Source: Nitrospirota bacterium (GTDB lineage Bacteria; Nitrospirota; Thermodesulfovibrionia; Thermodesulfovibrionales; UBA6898). From it: a stretch of DNA of 64,000 nt. Below are positions 17,127 to 26,279 of the stretch, in pieces. Within the stretch, counting starts at the first letter, position 1. Every line of letters starts with the position of its first letter. A program made the position numbers and the translations under genes. Under the pieces are notes generated by a model that worked only from the letters and a program-made list of their open reading frames with translations, had not been told where the DNA came from and did no database searches. The DNA lies in NCBI GenBank assembly GCA_016214855.1, contig JACRMT010000004.1:1-64000 (forward strand), written 5' to 3'.

Positions 17127-18113
17127 ATGACCGCTGCCCTCTCCGCCCTTCGGAGTCAGATCCTGACGTTCAAGCAGGAAAAGAACGCAATAATTTTGTC
17201 GCATAATTATCAGCGCGACGAGGTGCAGGAAATAGCCGATTTTGTCGGCGATTCACTCGAGCTTTCGCGCATTGCAGCAACGCGGGACTGTGAAATGATC
17301 GTTTTTTGCGGTGTCCATTTTATGGCTGAGAGTGCTGCGATCCTTTCCCCTGATAAGACCGTCCTTTTACCCGAGATCGATGCAGGCTGCCCTATGGCGG
17401 ACATGATCAGCGCTGATGCTCCGCGGCCGGTGAGAAAAAGCTTTCCCGGTTTTGATAACCCCCCTGCTTACATCTATCCTCCCGAGTTTACCCTGAAAGA
17501 TATAAAGAAGCAGTATCCGGGTGTTCCTGTTGTCGCCTATGTGAATACAACTGCAGAGGTCAAGGCGGAGAGCGATATCTGTTGCACCTCAGCCAATGTT
17601 GTGAAGATCATCGATTCTCTGCCGGGCGATTCAGTGATCTGTATTCCGGACAAGAACCTGTCGATGTGGGCTGCAAAGAACACCAGAAAAAAGGTCATTG
17701 CCTGGGACGGGTACTGCAATGTGCATGAGCGCGTCACGGTAAAGGATATTGAAGAGGCGAGGGAGCAGCATCCGGACGCTGTTATTCTGGCGCATCCTGA
17801 GTGTCGTATTGAGGTGCTTGAGATGGCTGATCATGTCACCAGCACTTCCGGCATGCTCAGATTTGTCCAGGCATCTGCAGAGCAAGAGTTCGTTGTGGGT
17901 ACAGAGATCGGTCTCATGTACCGGCTTCGCAAAGAAAACCCCGGCAAGGTCTTCTATGCTCTCAGGAAAGACATGATATGTCCCAATATGAAGAGGACCA
18001 CACTCCAGAGTGTGCTGCGGGCTTTTCAGGATACCACGTATGTCGTAACGGTATCTGAAGATGTCCGTATCAGGGCAAAAAGGGCACTCGACAGGATGCT
18101 CGAAGTTGTATGA
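17127..18113 (+). CDS. nadA: Quinolinate synthase
   Basis: 328 residues; the ATG directly follows the previous stop. Condenses iminoaspartate with dihydroxyacetone phosphate to quinolinate in de novo NAD synthesis, using a [4Fe-4S] cluster. Ligand cysteines are in 'VFCGVHFMAESA', 'DICCTSANVV' and 'MICPNMKRTTL'. Also visible are 'ILSHNYQRDEVQEIADFVGD' and 'AHPECRIEVLEMADHVTSTS'. Length matches the short NadA class. nadB and nadC are not in the window. Confidence 0.95.
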   Translation: MTAALSALRSQILTFKQEKNAIILSHNYQRDEVQEIADFVGDSLELSRIAATRDCEMIVFCGVHFMAESAAILSPDKTVLLPEIDAGCPMADMISADAPRPVRKSFPGFDNPPAYIYPPEFTLKDIKKQYPGVPVVAYVNTTAEVKAESDICCTSANVVKIIDSLPGDSVICIPDKNLSMWAAKNTRKKVIAWDGYCNVHERVTVKDIEEAREQHPDAVILAHPECRIEVLEMADHVTSTSGMLRFVQASAEQEFVVGTEIGLMYRLRKENPGKVFYALRKDMICPNMKRTTLQSVLRAFQDTTYVVTVSEDVRIRAKRALDRMLEVV

Positions 18114-18176
18114 GTTAACAGGCAATCAGGTTGTTTAGACCGTTAGTTAGACTGAAGCCTGATAGACAATGCCTTA

Positions 18177-18205
18177 CAGACTAAATACCTGCAGACTAAA
18201 TACCT
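18177..18205 (+). repeat. Tandem 14-nt direct repeat upstream of midA
   Basis: CAGACTAAATACCT occurs at 18177-18190 and again at 18192-18205, ending a few bases before the midA start. Possibly an operator or a slippage product; no known site matches. Confidence 0.5.
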
Positions 18206-18211
18206 AATACG

Positions 18212-19357
18212 ATGAATCCTCTTGAAAACAAAATACGTGAACGGATAAGAAGAGAAGGGCCGATCACCTTCGAGTCATTCATGGCTATGGCTCTCTATGA
18301 CGCTGAATTCGGCTATTATGCTAACCGGGGACAGAGGATCGGCAGAGAAGGGGATTTCTATACCAGTTCCCATCTTCACCCGGTGTTTGGCGCCATGGTC
18401 GGCAGCCAGATCATGGAGATGTGGGAAGTCATGGGTTCTCCTGAGGAGTTTACGATCATTGAGATGGGCGCAGGAGAAGGGTACGTATGCAAGGATATGT
18501 TCGATTATCTCAAGCGGGCCTCTGGCGAAGAGCCTAACGCAAAGAGGTTATTTTATCAGTGCCTGCAGTATGTGATCGTTGAGAGGAATGAATTTCAGCT
18601 TCAACGTCAGCAGGAGAGACTGCAGGGATATACGGATAAGATCTCATGGATCTCCGATATCAGGGATGCAGGAACGATCAGGGGCTGCATATTTTCGAAC
18701 GAACTTCTCGATGCATTTCCCGTTCATCTTATCAGGATGGAAGATGAGCTCAAAGAGATCTATGTCGCCTGTGACAGCACGGGCTTCACTGAGCAGACCG
18801 GCGAGCTCTCTTCAGGTGCAATTGCACACTATTTCCGGGATGCAGGGATCGAATTGGCCAGAGGGTTTACAACGGAACTGAACCTTCGTGTCCGCGACTG
18901 GCTGCTCGATGTAGGAGCTGTACTGGAAAAAGGATTTGTCTTTACCATTGACTACGGCCACCCGGCAGAAGAATATTACAGCGAGGACAGGAACAGGGGT
19001 ACGCTCATCTGCTATCACGATCACGAGTTCAACGAAGAACCCTATAAGAATATCGGCGATCAGGATATGACCAGTCATGTGAATTTCTCTTCGGTCAGGC
19101 GCTGGGGAGAGGAATCAGGGCTGAGGTCTTTAGGCTACTGCAGTCAGGGTTCATTTCTTCTCGCCATGGGCATCGATCAGGAGATCGCCAGGCTTGCAGA
19201 GAGTTCAGATGATTATCTTTTTGAGATCAGCCGCATCAAAAAACTCTTTCTGCCGCAGGGCATGGGCGAGTCGCACAAGGTGCTGATACAGTTTAAGGGC
19301 TCTGAACAGCCAAAGCTGCGGGGATTTTCTATGAGGAACCAGCTGCGGTTTCTGTAA
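18212..19357 (+). CDS. MidA-family SAM-dependent methyltransferase
   Basis: 381 residues. The family (DUF185; human NDUFAF7/MidA) methylates an arginine of respiratory complex I in mitochondria; the bacterial role is less clear. Visible: 'GPITFESFMAMALYDAEFGY', 'GREGDFYTSSHLHPVFG', the SAM loop 'IIEMGAGEGYVCKDM', 'FSNELLDAFPVHL' and 'FTIDYGHPAEEYY'. Its 3' end overlaps the convergent isomerase gene by 29 bp. No clear ribosome binding site is seen before the ATG at 18212; a tandem repeat lies there instead. Confidence 0.87.
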   Translation: MNPLENKIRERIRREGPITFESFMAMALYDAEFGYYANRGQRIGREGDFYTSSHLHPVFGAMVGSQIMEMWEVMGSPEEFTIIEMGAGEGYVCKDMFDYLKRASGEEPNAKRLFYQCLQYVIVERNEFQLQRQQERLQGYTDKISWISDIRDAGTIRGCIFSNELLDAFPVHLIRMEDELKEIYVACDSTGFTEQTGELSSGAIAHYFRDAGIELARGFTTELNLRVRDWLLDVGAVLEKGFVFTIDYGHPAEEYYSEDRNRGTLICYHDHEFNEEPYKNIGDQDMTSHVNFSSVRRWGEESGLRSLGYCSQGSFLLAMGIDQEIARLAESSDDYLFEISRIKKLFLPQGMGESHKVLIQFKGSEQPKLRGFSMRNQLRFL

Positions 19358-20105
19358 AGCGGGCGATATTTTCCATGGACCGCATCACGTTGTCCGCGGA
19401 ATGGGCCTCAATGGTATGTATGCAGTCCCTGTATTTCAGAAGATGGAAAAACTTGCCGAAATCAAAAGTCCCCTCGCCAACCGGAAGATGCTGGTCTGAA
19501 GACCTGTCATTGTCATGGAGATGCAATTCAATGATATGCGGGTTCAATGCCTCCATCCAGTCTTCAAGTCTGACCTTTGAGAAAAGATTGCAATGGCCGG
19601 TATCGAAACAGATGCCGAAGTTGTCTGTGTGCATCTGTTCCATCAGCATCTTCAGGTTTGAGGGCTCATCTTCGAAAATATTCTCGATAGCCAGCTTAAC
19701 GCCCATATCTGAAGCCCTCCTGTTGAGCGGCTGCCAGGTAAGAAGGCTCATTTCGAGCCACCAGTCCGGTTTCAGCGCATACCGCCATTTCTCATATCCT
19801 GAATGGCAGACGATAGCCTTTGGCTGCAGCACCTCCGCGACATCGAGTATATGGTTAAATCTCTTCATGGTGGCTTCTCTTACGAGCGAGTCAACCGCGC
19901 CCGGCGAAAGGTCCATGAAGGGTGCATGAAAAGAGAGGGAAGGGTTGTGGTCAAGCAGTTCCCGGGTCTTTTGGACATCGCTGAGGGTGATGGCATCAAG
20001 CACATCACCGGGAAAATATAACTCAAGGTTCAGAGATCGTTTCCTGATGAGATCAAGATGCTCGGAGAGTTTGCTGAACGGTATATGAACGTGCGGAGAG
20101 ATCAC
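19329..20105 (-). CDS. Sugar phosphate isomerase/epimerase-like TIM barrel (AP endonuclease 2 superfamily)
   Basis: 258 residues. TIM-barrel pattern of the xylose-isomerase-like/AP-endonuclease-2 superfamily: '[14 protein letters not shown]', '[12 protein letters not shown]', '[17 protein letters not shown]', '[14 protein letters not shown]', '[20 protein letters not shown]', 'IHTIEAHS'. The His, Glu and Asp residues in these motifs are the usual metal ligands. Substrate cannot be assigned. Its start overlaps the stop of the FmdB-type gene (4 nt), forming a two-gene operon; its 3' end overlaps midA by 29 bp. Confidence 0.82.
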   Translation of the reverse strand: MISPHVHIPFSKLSEHLDLIRKRSLNLELYFPGDVLDAITLSDVQKTRELLDHNPSLSFHAPFMDLSPGAVDSLVREATMKRFNHILDVAEVLQPKAIVCHSGYEKWRYALKPDWWLEMSLLTWQPLNRRASDMGVKLAIENIFEDEPSNLKMLMEQMHTDNFGICFDTGHCNLFSKVRLEDWMEALNPHIIELHLHDNDRSSDQHLPVGEGTFDFGKFFHLLKYRDCIHTIEAHSADNVMRSMENIARFTETAAGSS

Positions 20106-20443
20106 TCTTTGGACTTTTGCGACGGCTTTGGCTCTGATTTTGATTCTTTCTTTGTCTCTTTTCCCGTTGTGCCGTCTGTCTTTTCCTTTTTGTGTTCCTT
20201 CTGCACAGAGCTGTCAGCCTTTTCCTTCTTTTCAGAACCTTCCTTGCCGGCGCTCTTGCGGTTTTTGTTCCCATAGTCAGTCACATACCATCCTGAACCT
20301 TTCAGAACAAACGATGTGCTCGAGATCAGCTTTTTCAGATTCCCGCCGCAGCCAGGGCAGATGGTAAGGGATTTTTCTGTGATCTTCTGCATGATCTCAT
20401 GATGCTTCCTGCATTTGTCGCATTTATACTCATATATCGGCAT
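20102..20443 (-). CDS. FmdB-type zinc ribbon protein
   Basis: 113 residues. The first 45 residues are the FmdB/CxxC-CxxC zinc ribbon: '[19 protein letters not shown]', '[15 protein letters not shown]', followed by '[14 protein letters not shown]'. The rest (from ~65) is a low-complexity Lys/Glu/Ser tail, likely disordered. The family was named from a putative formamidase regulator, but function is not established. AGGTTTATCG-type sequence precedes the ATG. First gene of a pair with the TIM-barrel isomerase. Confidence 0.88.
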   Translation of the reverse strand: MPIYEYKCDKCRKHHEIMQKITEKSLTICPGCGGNLKKLISSTSFVLKGSGWYVTDYGNKNRKSAGKEGSEKKEKADSSVQKEHKKEKTDGTTGKETKKESKSEPKPSQKSKE

Positions 20444-20537
20444 AACGATAAACCTCCAATATTCAGCTAACTCTTTAATATAACTGAATAATTACGCTCG
20501 GGTCAATGAACTGACACACCCCCGCGTATTGTTTGGG

Positions 20538-20543
20538 TATAAT
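20538..20543 (+). promoter_or_regulatory. -10 box of coaE, leaderless spacing
   Basis: Perfect TATAAT ending 5 nt before the coaE ATG, with no Shine-Dalgarno sequence. The -35 region is poor (CTGACA is present but 21 nt upstream). Same spacing as at def and ubiA. Confidence 0.5.
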
Positions 20544-20548
20544 GAATC

Positions 20549-21145
20549 ATGGTTGTCGCGGCGCTTACCGGAAATTACGGCATGGGAAAAAGCTCGGTGG
20601 CATCCCTGTTCAGGGCATGCGGGGCTTACACTCTTGACAGCGATGCGGTCGTTGCGACTCTCCTGCGGAAAAAGCCGGTCATTGAAAAGATCAGGTTGTT
20701 GCTTGGCCCTGATGTTCTCCGTCCGGACAACAGCCTCGATAAGAGCGTTGTTGCCGATATCATTTTCAGGAATAAGACCGCGCGAAGGAAGATCGAGGCC
20801 TTGCTGCACCCGCTTGTCTTTCAGGCAGTGGAAGCCGCAATAAAGAAGATCAGGGCAGTCAATGCCGTGGTGATCGTAGAAGTACCGCTGCTTTTCGAGG
20901 GCGGGTTTCAGAAGCGCTTTGACAGGACGATCGTTGTGCACACGACCCGGAAAACTGCACTTGGCCGGCTCAGGATGAAAGAGGTTACCCGAAAAAATGC
21001 ACTTGCAAGACTTCATGCCCAGATGGATATCCGGAAGAAGAAGCTCCTTGCTGATTATGCAATAGATAACAATGGGACAAGGCAGCAGACCATGGTTCAG
21101 GTCAGGAAGGTCTTTAAGGCGTTGACAGAGGATACAGAACGGTAG
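20549..21145 (+). CDS. coaE: Dephospho-CoA kinase
   Basis: 198 residues. Phosphorylates the 3'-OH of dephospho-CoA, the last step of CoA synthesis. P-loop 'LTGNYGMGKSSVASLF', then 'LDSDAVVATLL', 'IEALLHPLVF', 'VVIVEVPLLFEGGFQKRFD' and the lid 'ARLHAQMDIRKKKLLADYAI'. The P-loop carries NYGMGKS instead of the more common GGIGSGKS but keeps Gly-Lys-Ser. It is divergent from the FmdB-type gene and convergent with the AAA ATPase gene. Confidence 0.9.
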   Translation: MVVAALTGNYGMGKSSVASLFRACGAYTLDSDAVVATLLRKKPVIEKIRLLLGPDVLRPDNSLDKSVVADIIFRNKTARRKIEALLHPLVFQAVEAAIKKIRAVNAVVIVEVPLLFEGGFQKRFDRTIVVHTTRKTALGRLRMKEVTRKNALARLHAQMDIRKKKLLADYAIDNNGTRQQTMVQVRKVFKALTEDTER

Positions 21146-21203
21146 TCATTGTTCGGCGTGCAGGTTATGTTTCCCGATGCCTTCCTGCTGCGATCGCAGT
21201 CAT

Positions 21204-22697
21204 CTATCGGTGATATTTCCCCGAAGCAGGTACTGCGCGTTGATAGGCCCAGGCTTCAATACTCTTGATCTGTTCTGCCATCGTGACCGAAAGAGGTACG
21301 GTTCTGCTCAACGCAACCAGAAAATCCTGTTCAACTACAGGACGCTTCTCGGCAAGGGCTTCGAAAACCGCGGATTTGACCACCTGCTCGATCTCTGCCC
21401 CTGAAAGATGCTTTGGTGATGATACCATCAGCGAGAGATCAATCCCGGAAATATCGATATTCTGCTTCTTCATATGAATGCGGTATATCTCTTCACGCGC
21501 CTTCTCATCCGGAAGTCCGACATAAAATATCTCATCGAAGCGTCCCTTGCGCAGGACTTCTGCAGGCAGCATTTCAATGGCGTTAGCGGTAGCTGCGACA
21601 AAAACAGGCGCTTTCTTTTCCTGCATCCAGGTCAGGAACGACCCTAATACGCGGGACGCTGAGCCTCCTTCAGCCTTGAATCCCTGTGATGAAATGCCGG
21701 CCTCGATCTCGTCTATCCAGAGGACGCAGGGCGCTATTGCCTCCGCAGTTCTGAATGCCTTGCGCAGGCTGGACTCGGGCGACCCGAATGATCCCCCGTA
21801 CAAAATTGCCATATCCAGACGGATAAGGGGGAGACGCCAGTGCGCAGCGATAACCTTGACGAAGAGTGACTTGCCGCAGCCCGATATGCCCATGACGAGC
21901 ACCCCTTTCGGCATCATGGCGCCGGAAGAGAGGTTATCCAGGCCAAACACCTTTTCGCGGCGTTCCAGCCAAAGCTTGAGGTTCTCCATCCCCCCTAACT
22001 GGTCCTTGTCCGCATCATTGACGATGAACTCCATGATGCCGCTTTTTCTGATGATCTGCTGCTTGATCTCAAAGAGCATCTGAACAATATCGTTTTGGCT
22101 GTTGGTATGAGCGTAATCGTATGTGCGGATGCTGCGCTCGATGTCAGTGAGATAAAGCCCCTGGGAGGCTACTGCCAATCGTTCCTCCAATTCAGGAAAT
22201 TCGGCACAGGCCTGGGCCAGCAGAGGAATACGTTCTCTCAAGACTGCCAGATGCTCCCTGATCTCCCCAATGCGGGGAAGTCCCTGATACAGAATGACGA
22301 GGTCTTCCTGTAATTGTTCAGGAACAGACTCTTCTTCACCCAGGATGATCAGGATGTTTGATCGTCCGCGAGCAACAAATTCCTTCAGTTTTCTGATGAT
22401 AAACGGATTATTTTTCCAGAAGAAAGAAAGGTCCTTGAAAAGAAAGATGGCCGGCCCCTGCTGCGACAGAGCGAAGTCAATCGCAGCAAGAGGCTCGACG
22501 GTCTCTTTATACGGCTCTCCCTTGCGGATGATCCCTTCGGTGCAGGTCCATACAAAAGGACTCCCAACGCCCTCAACATCTGCAGCCGCCTCTAGGATAA
22601 CTGCCTCTGTGCTCCGCTCGTTGTCGGTAACTACGTAGATCAGGTTATTTTCTGATCTGATTATTCTCAGCAGGTCGCGCGCATTCAGGTTTTCCAT
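21204..22697 (-). CDS. AAA+ ATPase of the Ycf46-like type
   Basis: 497 residues. The N-terminal ~240 residues are the degenerate module usual in this group ('[20 protein letters not shown]', '[10 protein letters not shown]'). The C-terminal AAA domain has Walker A '[19 protein letters not shown]', Walker B '[12 protein letters not shown]', sensor 1 '[20 protein letters not shown]' and Arg finger '[15 protein letters not shown]'. Cyanobacterial and plastid Ycf46 homologues are linked to inorganic-carbon responses; the role here is unknown. It is transcribed in the same direction as priA, 134 nt downstream of it. Confidence 0.88.
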   Translation of the reverse strand: MENLNARDLLRIIRSENNLIYVVTDNERSTEAVILEAAADVEGVGSPFVWTCTEGIIRKGEPYKETVEPLAAIDFALSQQGPAIFLFKDLSFFWKNNPFIIRKLKEFVARGRSNILIILGEEESVPEQLQEDLVILYQGLPRIGEIREHLAVLRERIPLLAQACAEFPELEERLAVASQGLYLTDIERSIRTYDYAHTNSQNDIVQMLFEIKQQIIRKSGIMEFIVNDADKDQLGGMENLKLWLERREKVFGLDNLSSGAMMPKGVLVMGISGCGKSLFVKVIAAHWRLPLIRLDMAILYGGSFGSPESSLRKAFRTAEAIAPCVLWIDEIEAGISSQGFKAEGGSASRVLGSFLTWMQEKKAPVFVAATANAIEMLPAEVLRKGRFDEIFYVGLPDEKAREEIYRIHMKKQNIDISGIDLSLMVSSPKHLSGAEIEQVVKSAVFEALAEKRPVVEQDFLVALSRTVPLSVTMAEQIKSIEAWAYQRAVPASGKYHR

Positions 22698-22831
22698 TAT
22701 TCTCCGATGACGTCCCTTACCAGTCTTCAGTTTAAGTATATCACTACGCTAGCGTTTTATATCCCCATGTCCCGGGATCAATGTATTTTTGATACAGGGG
22801 TAACCATTGCCCGCAAAGCAATACTGAGCGG

Positions 22832-24730
22832 TCAGTACGGGTCTGTGTCGATCCTGATCTCGACGTCCTTTGCATTCTTGAAGTGCTTTACCACTGCGCT
22901 CGCTGCAGCATGCAGTATCTTTCTTTCACTATGCTTGAGCAGGAAGGAATACTCGATTCCTTTTTTTGTCTTCTTTTCCGTTGGGCCGAGAATTTCGACA
23001 GGTCCTGCCGATTCTCCGATTATCTTCATGATCTTCTCTGCAAGGTCCGCTTTGCCATATGCAAGAATATTGAGCAGCTTTGCGTAGGGAGGAAAGCTCA
23101 ATGCTGCCCGCATTGCAAGTTCCTCTGCGGCGAAGGCATCATAATTGCCATCTCGCAGATGCCGGAACAAAGGATCCTGCGGAAACCGCGTCTGGACGAC
23201 GACTTCGCCTTTTGGAGCAACAAGATCACGGATCGAGATGATCTCCTGATAGGTCTTTTCACGTGCCCGAAAATCCGGGATATTAAGGCTGCTGTCAGCA
23301 TTAAGAAGTGCAGCCAGGGAGAAACTGCTGCCCGGAGTCAGGCGTTTCGTCAGCATTTTTGTGCCGACGATGATCCGCGGCTCATCAGTGGCAATGCTTT
23401 TCAGGAGTCCCTGTATCTCTGTTTTCCTGCTTGCGCTGTCGCTGTCAAAACGCAGTGGTTCTATATTGAAAAGGTCCCTGATATCTTCCTCGATCCTCTG
23501 TGTCCCCGCCCCAAGCTGTTCAATAGTAGGACTGCTGCATTTGGAGCATACATCAGGCACACTAAGAGTTTTGGCGCAGTAGTGACACTCAAGCAGGCCC
23601 CTGTCTTTATGGAGCACCAGGGGTATGCCGCAGTCAGGACATGATTCTGTATTGCCGCAGTCAGCGCAATGAAGAAAGGTTGCATGTCCTCTCCTGTTGA
23701 TAATGAAGAGTATCCTCCCATTCTTCTGCAAAACTCTTCTGGCCTTGTCGATCACCGCGGTTGAGAGATACGAGCGGCCTTTTTTCCCGAATCGCTGATC
23801 AGCTATCCTGATCAGCGGTTTCAGGGTATTTTCCTGCAGCCGTATAAGACGGTATTTGCCGGATTGCGCGTTGAACCACGAATCCATTGACGGTGCAGGT
23901 GACATCAGGATTACCGGGATCTTTTTCAGAAACCCCCTCATGACCGCGGTATCCCGGACATTAAGCCTGATCCCCTCCTCAAGCTTGTATGAAGACGAAT
24001 GCTCGTCGATCACCATGATAAGGGAAAGCGTATGCATAGGAGCAAAGAGGGCTAATCTGGTGCCTATGATAATGTCGTGTTTTCCGGAGATAATGCCGTC
24101 GATGCTCTCTGAACGTCTGCCCGCAGCCATGTCGCTGTGGAGCATGCAGACGCGCTCTCCGTGTTCGTTCCTGATCGCCCGGTAAAAGAGCTCTGCCTGT
24201 GAGATCTCCGGGAAGAGGACCATGACATTGCGGTGCGACCTGAGTATTGAGGCTGCAACAGAGTATTCATGGACAACTGAAGCTGTATGCAGGAGCGAGG
24301 TCTGATACCGCTTCTGACTGACAGCAGATTCAAGCTCGGGAAGGTCATTAAGGCGGATGTCTGTCAATGCCGGGATCCCGGCGGAAAAGGTATCTTCGGA
24401 CCCCCTGCGTTTCGTTCTTGTGAATATCTCTTTCGGCAGGGACTGCTTCAAAACAAGACCCTCTGGCGATAGATAGTATTCGGACGTCCATTTGATCAGC
24501 TTCAGGTCAGCGGCGCTGAAAACCGGAGCATGGCCGTGGACCTGGGCGATATCTTTAAGGCGGCCGGCAGGAGGCGATGCGTTCCTTGTATAGATGATCC
24601 CCATTGCGATGCTCTTTCTGAGCGGCGCTGAAACGATCATGCCGGGTTCAGCCAGATGTCTCAGACTGTCCGGGCAACGGTAGGTGAGGGGCCCCAGGTT
24701 AATAGGGAATATGATATCGAAGCATGTCAT
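22832..24730 (-). CDS. priA: PriA-like primosomal protein with lost helicase motifs
   Basis: 632 residues from ATG 24730 (TTG 24736 possible). Normally PriA (~730 aa) is a 3'-5' helicase that reloads the replisome. Kept: the N-terminal 3'-DNA-binding domain ('FDIIFPINLGPLTYRCP'), eight zinc cysteines (CADC, CPDC, CHYC, CSKC at ~355-400) and the C-terminal domain ending 'VEIRIDTDPY'. Lost: the Walker A site (GVTGSGKTEVY in E. coli) aligns to 'TASVVHEYSV'; the DEEH box reads 'DEHS'; motif V 'KG' reads 'KR'; motif VI QVAGRAGR reads 'ISIRDLVAP'. It should not hydrolyse ATP. Reading frame is intact, so it is a protein with changed function, not a simple pseudogene. Confidence 0.87.
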   Translation of the reverse strand: MTCFDIIFPINLGPLTYRCPDSLRHLAEPGMIVSAPLRKSIAMGIIYTRNASPPAGRLKDIAQVHGHAPVFSAADLKLIKWTSEYYLSPEGLVLKQSLPKEIFTRTKRRGSEDTFSAGIPALTDIRLNDLPELESAVSQKRYQTSLLHTASVVHEYSVAASILRSHRNVMVLFPEISQAELFYRAIRNEHGERVCMLHSDMAAGRRSESIDGIISGKHDIIIGTRLALFAPMHTLSLIMVIDEHSSSYKLEEGIRLNVRDTAVMRGFLKKIPVILMSPAPSMDSWFNAQSGKYRLIRLQENTLKPLIRIADQRFGKKGRSYLSTAVIDKARRVLQKNGRILFIINRRGHATFLHCADCGNTESCPDCGIPLVLHKDRGLLECHYCAKTLSVPDVCSKCSSPTIEQLGAGTQRIEEDIRDLFNIEPLRFDSDSASRKTEIQGLLKSIATDEPRIIVGTKMLTKRLTPGSSFSLAALLNADSSLNIPDFRAREKTYQEIISIRDLVAPKGEVVVQTRFPQDPLFRHLRDGNYDAFAAEELAMRAALSFPPYAKLLNILAYGKADLAEKIMKIIGESAGPVEILGPTEKKTKKGIEYSFLLKHSERKILHAAASAVVKHFKNAKDVEIRIDTDPY

Positions 24731-24772
24731 AGCCAACGGTCAGCCAGCCTGCATTGTGCAGGCGCCGGTCTG

Positions 24773-25090
24773 TTACGCCTTAATGAACGAGCAGCAGTAG
24801 TCGCTGATGGTCTTCACGTTCATTGAGAACCTGGCGTTTGCCGGAACCTCGAAAGATTCTCCCCCTTTGACCGGCTGCCAGGAGTTCTGACCGGGCAGGA
24901 GCAGATCGAGCTCTCCTGAAAAGATCTCCATGATCTCCCTGTCGCCGGTATTGAACTCATACTCTCCGGGCAGCATGACACCCAGAGTCTTCTTCGAGCC
25001 GTCCTTGAATATGATTGTCCTGCTTGTTACCTTGCCGTTAAAATAAACGTTTGCTTTTTTGACGACCGTTACATCCCTGAATTCAGACAT
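24773..25090 (-). CDS. ppnP: Pyrimidine/purine nucleoside phosphorylase
   Basis: 105 residues. Small cupin of the PpnP/YaiE (DUF1255) family, which phosphorolyses a range of nucleosides. Visible: '[20 protein letters not shown]', '[17 protein letters not shown]', '[16 protein letters not shown]', '[17 protein letters not shown]' and the terminal 'DYCCSF'. Length and motif order fit the family. It sits upstream of priA on the same strand with a ~40-nt gap, and is insulated from further upstream by two hairpin terminators. Confidence 0.92.
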   Translation of the reverse strand: MSEFRDVTVVKKANVYFNGKVTSRTIIFKDGSKKTLGVMLPGEYEFNTGDREIMEIFSGELDLLLPGQNSWQPVKGGESFEVPANARFSMNVKTISDYCCSFIKA

Positions 25091-25182
25091 AGAGTCACCT
25101 CACATGGATTTGATATATGTCACCCGAGCTGACAGGACGTATCTTACCAGATGCGGAATGAGCGAGTAAATCAGGGCTGGTG

Positions 25183-25218
25183 AAAAAAACAGGCTCCCTG
25201 CAGAACAGGGAGCCTGTT
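25183..25218 (-). terminator. Strong intrinsic terminator, minus strand
   Basis: Perfect 13-bp stem AACAGGCTCCCTG (25188-25200) / CAGGGAGCCTGTT (25206-25218), followed on the minus strand by seven T (25189-25183). No minus-strand gene is annotated upstream of it. Confidence 0.85.
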
Positions 25219-25260
25219 AACCGCACCTATAGACTAAAGCCTCAGGAAGCGCTTCAAAAT

Positions 25261-25294
25261 AAAAAAGCCACAAAGCAAAGAGTCTTTGTGGCTT
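25261..25294 (-). terminator. Second intrinsic terminator, minus strand
   Basis: Perfect 11-bp stem AAGCCACAAAG (25265-25275) / CTTTGTGGCTT (25284-25294), followed on the minus strand by six T and then ATTTT. The 360-nt gap around it (25091-25451) otherwise holds the plus-strand promoter box TATAAT (25419-25424) and a 37-codon minus-strand frame, 25416 to 25303, that ends just before this hairpin. Confidence 0.8.
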
Positions 25295-25451
25295 CAGTTT
25301 ACCTACAGAAATTTCTGAAACTTCAGGCGTAATAATCTCATGGGGTGTGCTGAAAAATCAATGCCGGTTTTCTCTTTGCCGCCGCTTCTCCTGACAGTAA
25401 TTAGTCGCTGTATCATGGTATAATTACCCAATATTTTTGGGGGAGGCCGAT

Positions 25452-25700
25452 ATGGCAAAACGTGCAGGCGCATATAAAAGTGAGAAGAGAAAGAAGGAAG
25501 TGAAGAGGCAAAAGAAGCAGGAAGAGAAGAGATTGCGGCGAAGCGGCCTACTCAAGCCGGCAGGAGAGGGCGAGAATCCTGATGGGATGGATCCAGAGGC
25601 AGCACTGTCCGGTGAGGCTGGTGACGGACATGAGGAAGGGCAGGACGAGGGACAGGCTGAGGAATCTGATGAAGTCAAGGCGGAAGAAAAAAGCGCATAG
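25452..25700 (+). CDS. Small highly charged protein
   Basis: 82 residues. The ATG at 25452 is preferred because TTGGGGGAGG lies just upstream. The first ~30 residues are very basic (MAKRAGAYKSEKRKKEVKRQ, then KKQEEK), the rest is acidic and rich in Gly and Glu. Proteins beginning MAKRAGAxKSEKR are seen in deltaproteobacterial-type genomes without known function. It is likely disordered or a coiled coil and may bind RNA. First gene of a plus-strand cluster with lemA and an M48 peptidase. Confidence 0.7.
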   Translation: MAKRAGAYKSEKRKKEVKRQKKQEEKRLRRSGLLKPAGEGENPDGMDPEAALSGEAGDGHEEGQDEGQAEESDEVKAEEKSA

Positions 25701-25709
25701 GCTGCAGGT

Positions 25710-26276
25710 ATGAGCGTTGTCTGGATCCTGGCCGGCTTTTTCCTTTTGCTGGCCCTCTGGGGCATCTGTATTTACAACAGGCTCGTCATGCTGAAAAATG
25801 ACGTAAGAAATGCCTGGAGTCAGGTAGATGTGCAGCTGAAACGCAGATATGATCTCATCCCGAACCTTGTTGCCGCGGTAAAAGGGTTCATGGAACATGA
25901 GAAGACCTTACTTCAGAATGTGGTTGACGCCCGGGCCCGGGCCATGGCAGCAGACCGGATAAGAGACAGATCGTCTGCAGAAGATTCCCTGACGAACTGT
26001 CTGAATGGCTTTTTTGCGGTGATGGAAGGCTACCCTGTACTCAAGAGCAATGAAAATGTCATGCACCTTCAGGAAGAACTTGTTTCTACCGAGAACCGCA
26101 TCGCTTTTTCCCGCCAGCTTTATAATGATCTCGTTGCCAACTACAGGACAAGGCTTGAGGTCTTTCCTGACATGATCATCTCCTCGCTTTTTTCGTTCAG
26201 GCCGGCAGAATACTTCAGCGCCGGCAGAGATGATCTGCAGCTGCCTAAAGCCGCGCTTTCTTCTTCTGCACAATAA
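25710..26276 (+). CDS. lemA: LemA family membrane protein
   Basis: 188 residues. One N-terminal membrane segment (~2-22, 'VVWILAGFFLLLALWGICIY') followed by the LemA signature 'NRLVMLKNDVRNAWSQVDVQ' and 'RRYDLIPNLVAAVKGFMEHE'. The rest is a helical bundle: 'TENRIAFSRQLYNDLVANYR'. Molecular role is unknown. It is followed after 3 nt by a membrane M48 metallopeptidase; LemA with an HtpX-type protease is a recurrent pair, so the two probably act together at the inner membrane. Confidence 0.92.
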   Translation: MSVVWILAGFFLLLALWGICIYNRLVMLKNDVRNAWSQVDVQLKRRYDLIPNLVAAVKGFMEHEKTLLQNVVDARARAMAADRIRDRSSAEDSLTNCLNGFFAVMEGYPVLKSNENVMHLQEELVSTENRIAFSRQLYNDLVANYRTRLEVFPDMIISSLFSFRPAEYFSAGRDDLQLPKAALSSSAQ

Positions 26277-26279
26277 TTC

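Noticed and set aside
21188-21199. CTGCGATCGCAG palindrome containing GCGATCGC, like the HIP1 element
   Set aside because: A single occurrence in the spacer between coaE and the AAA gene; no enrichment seen, so chance is likely.
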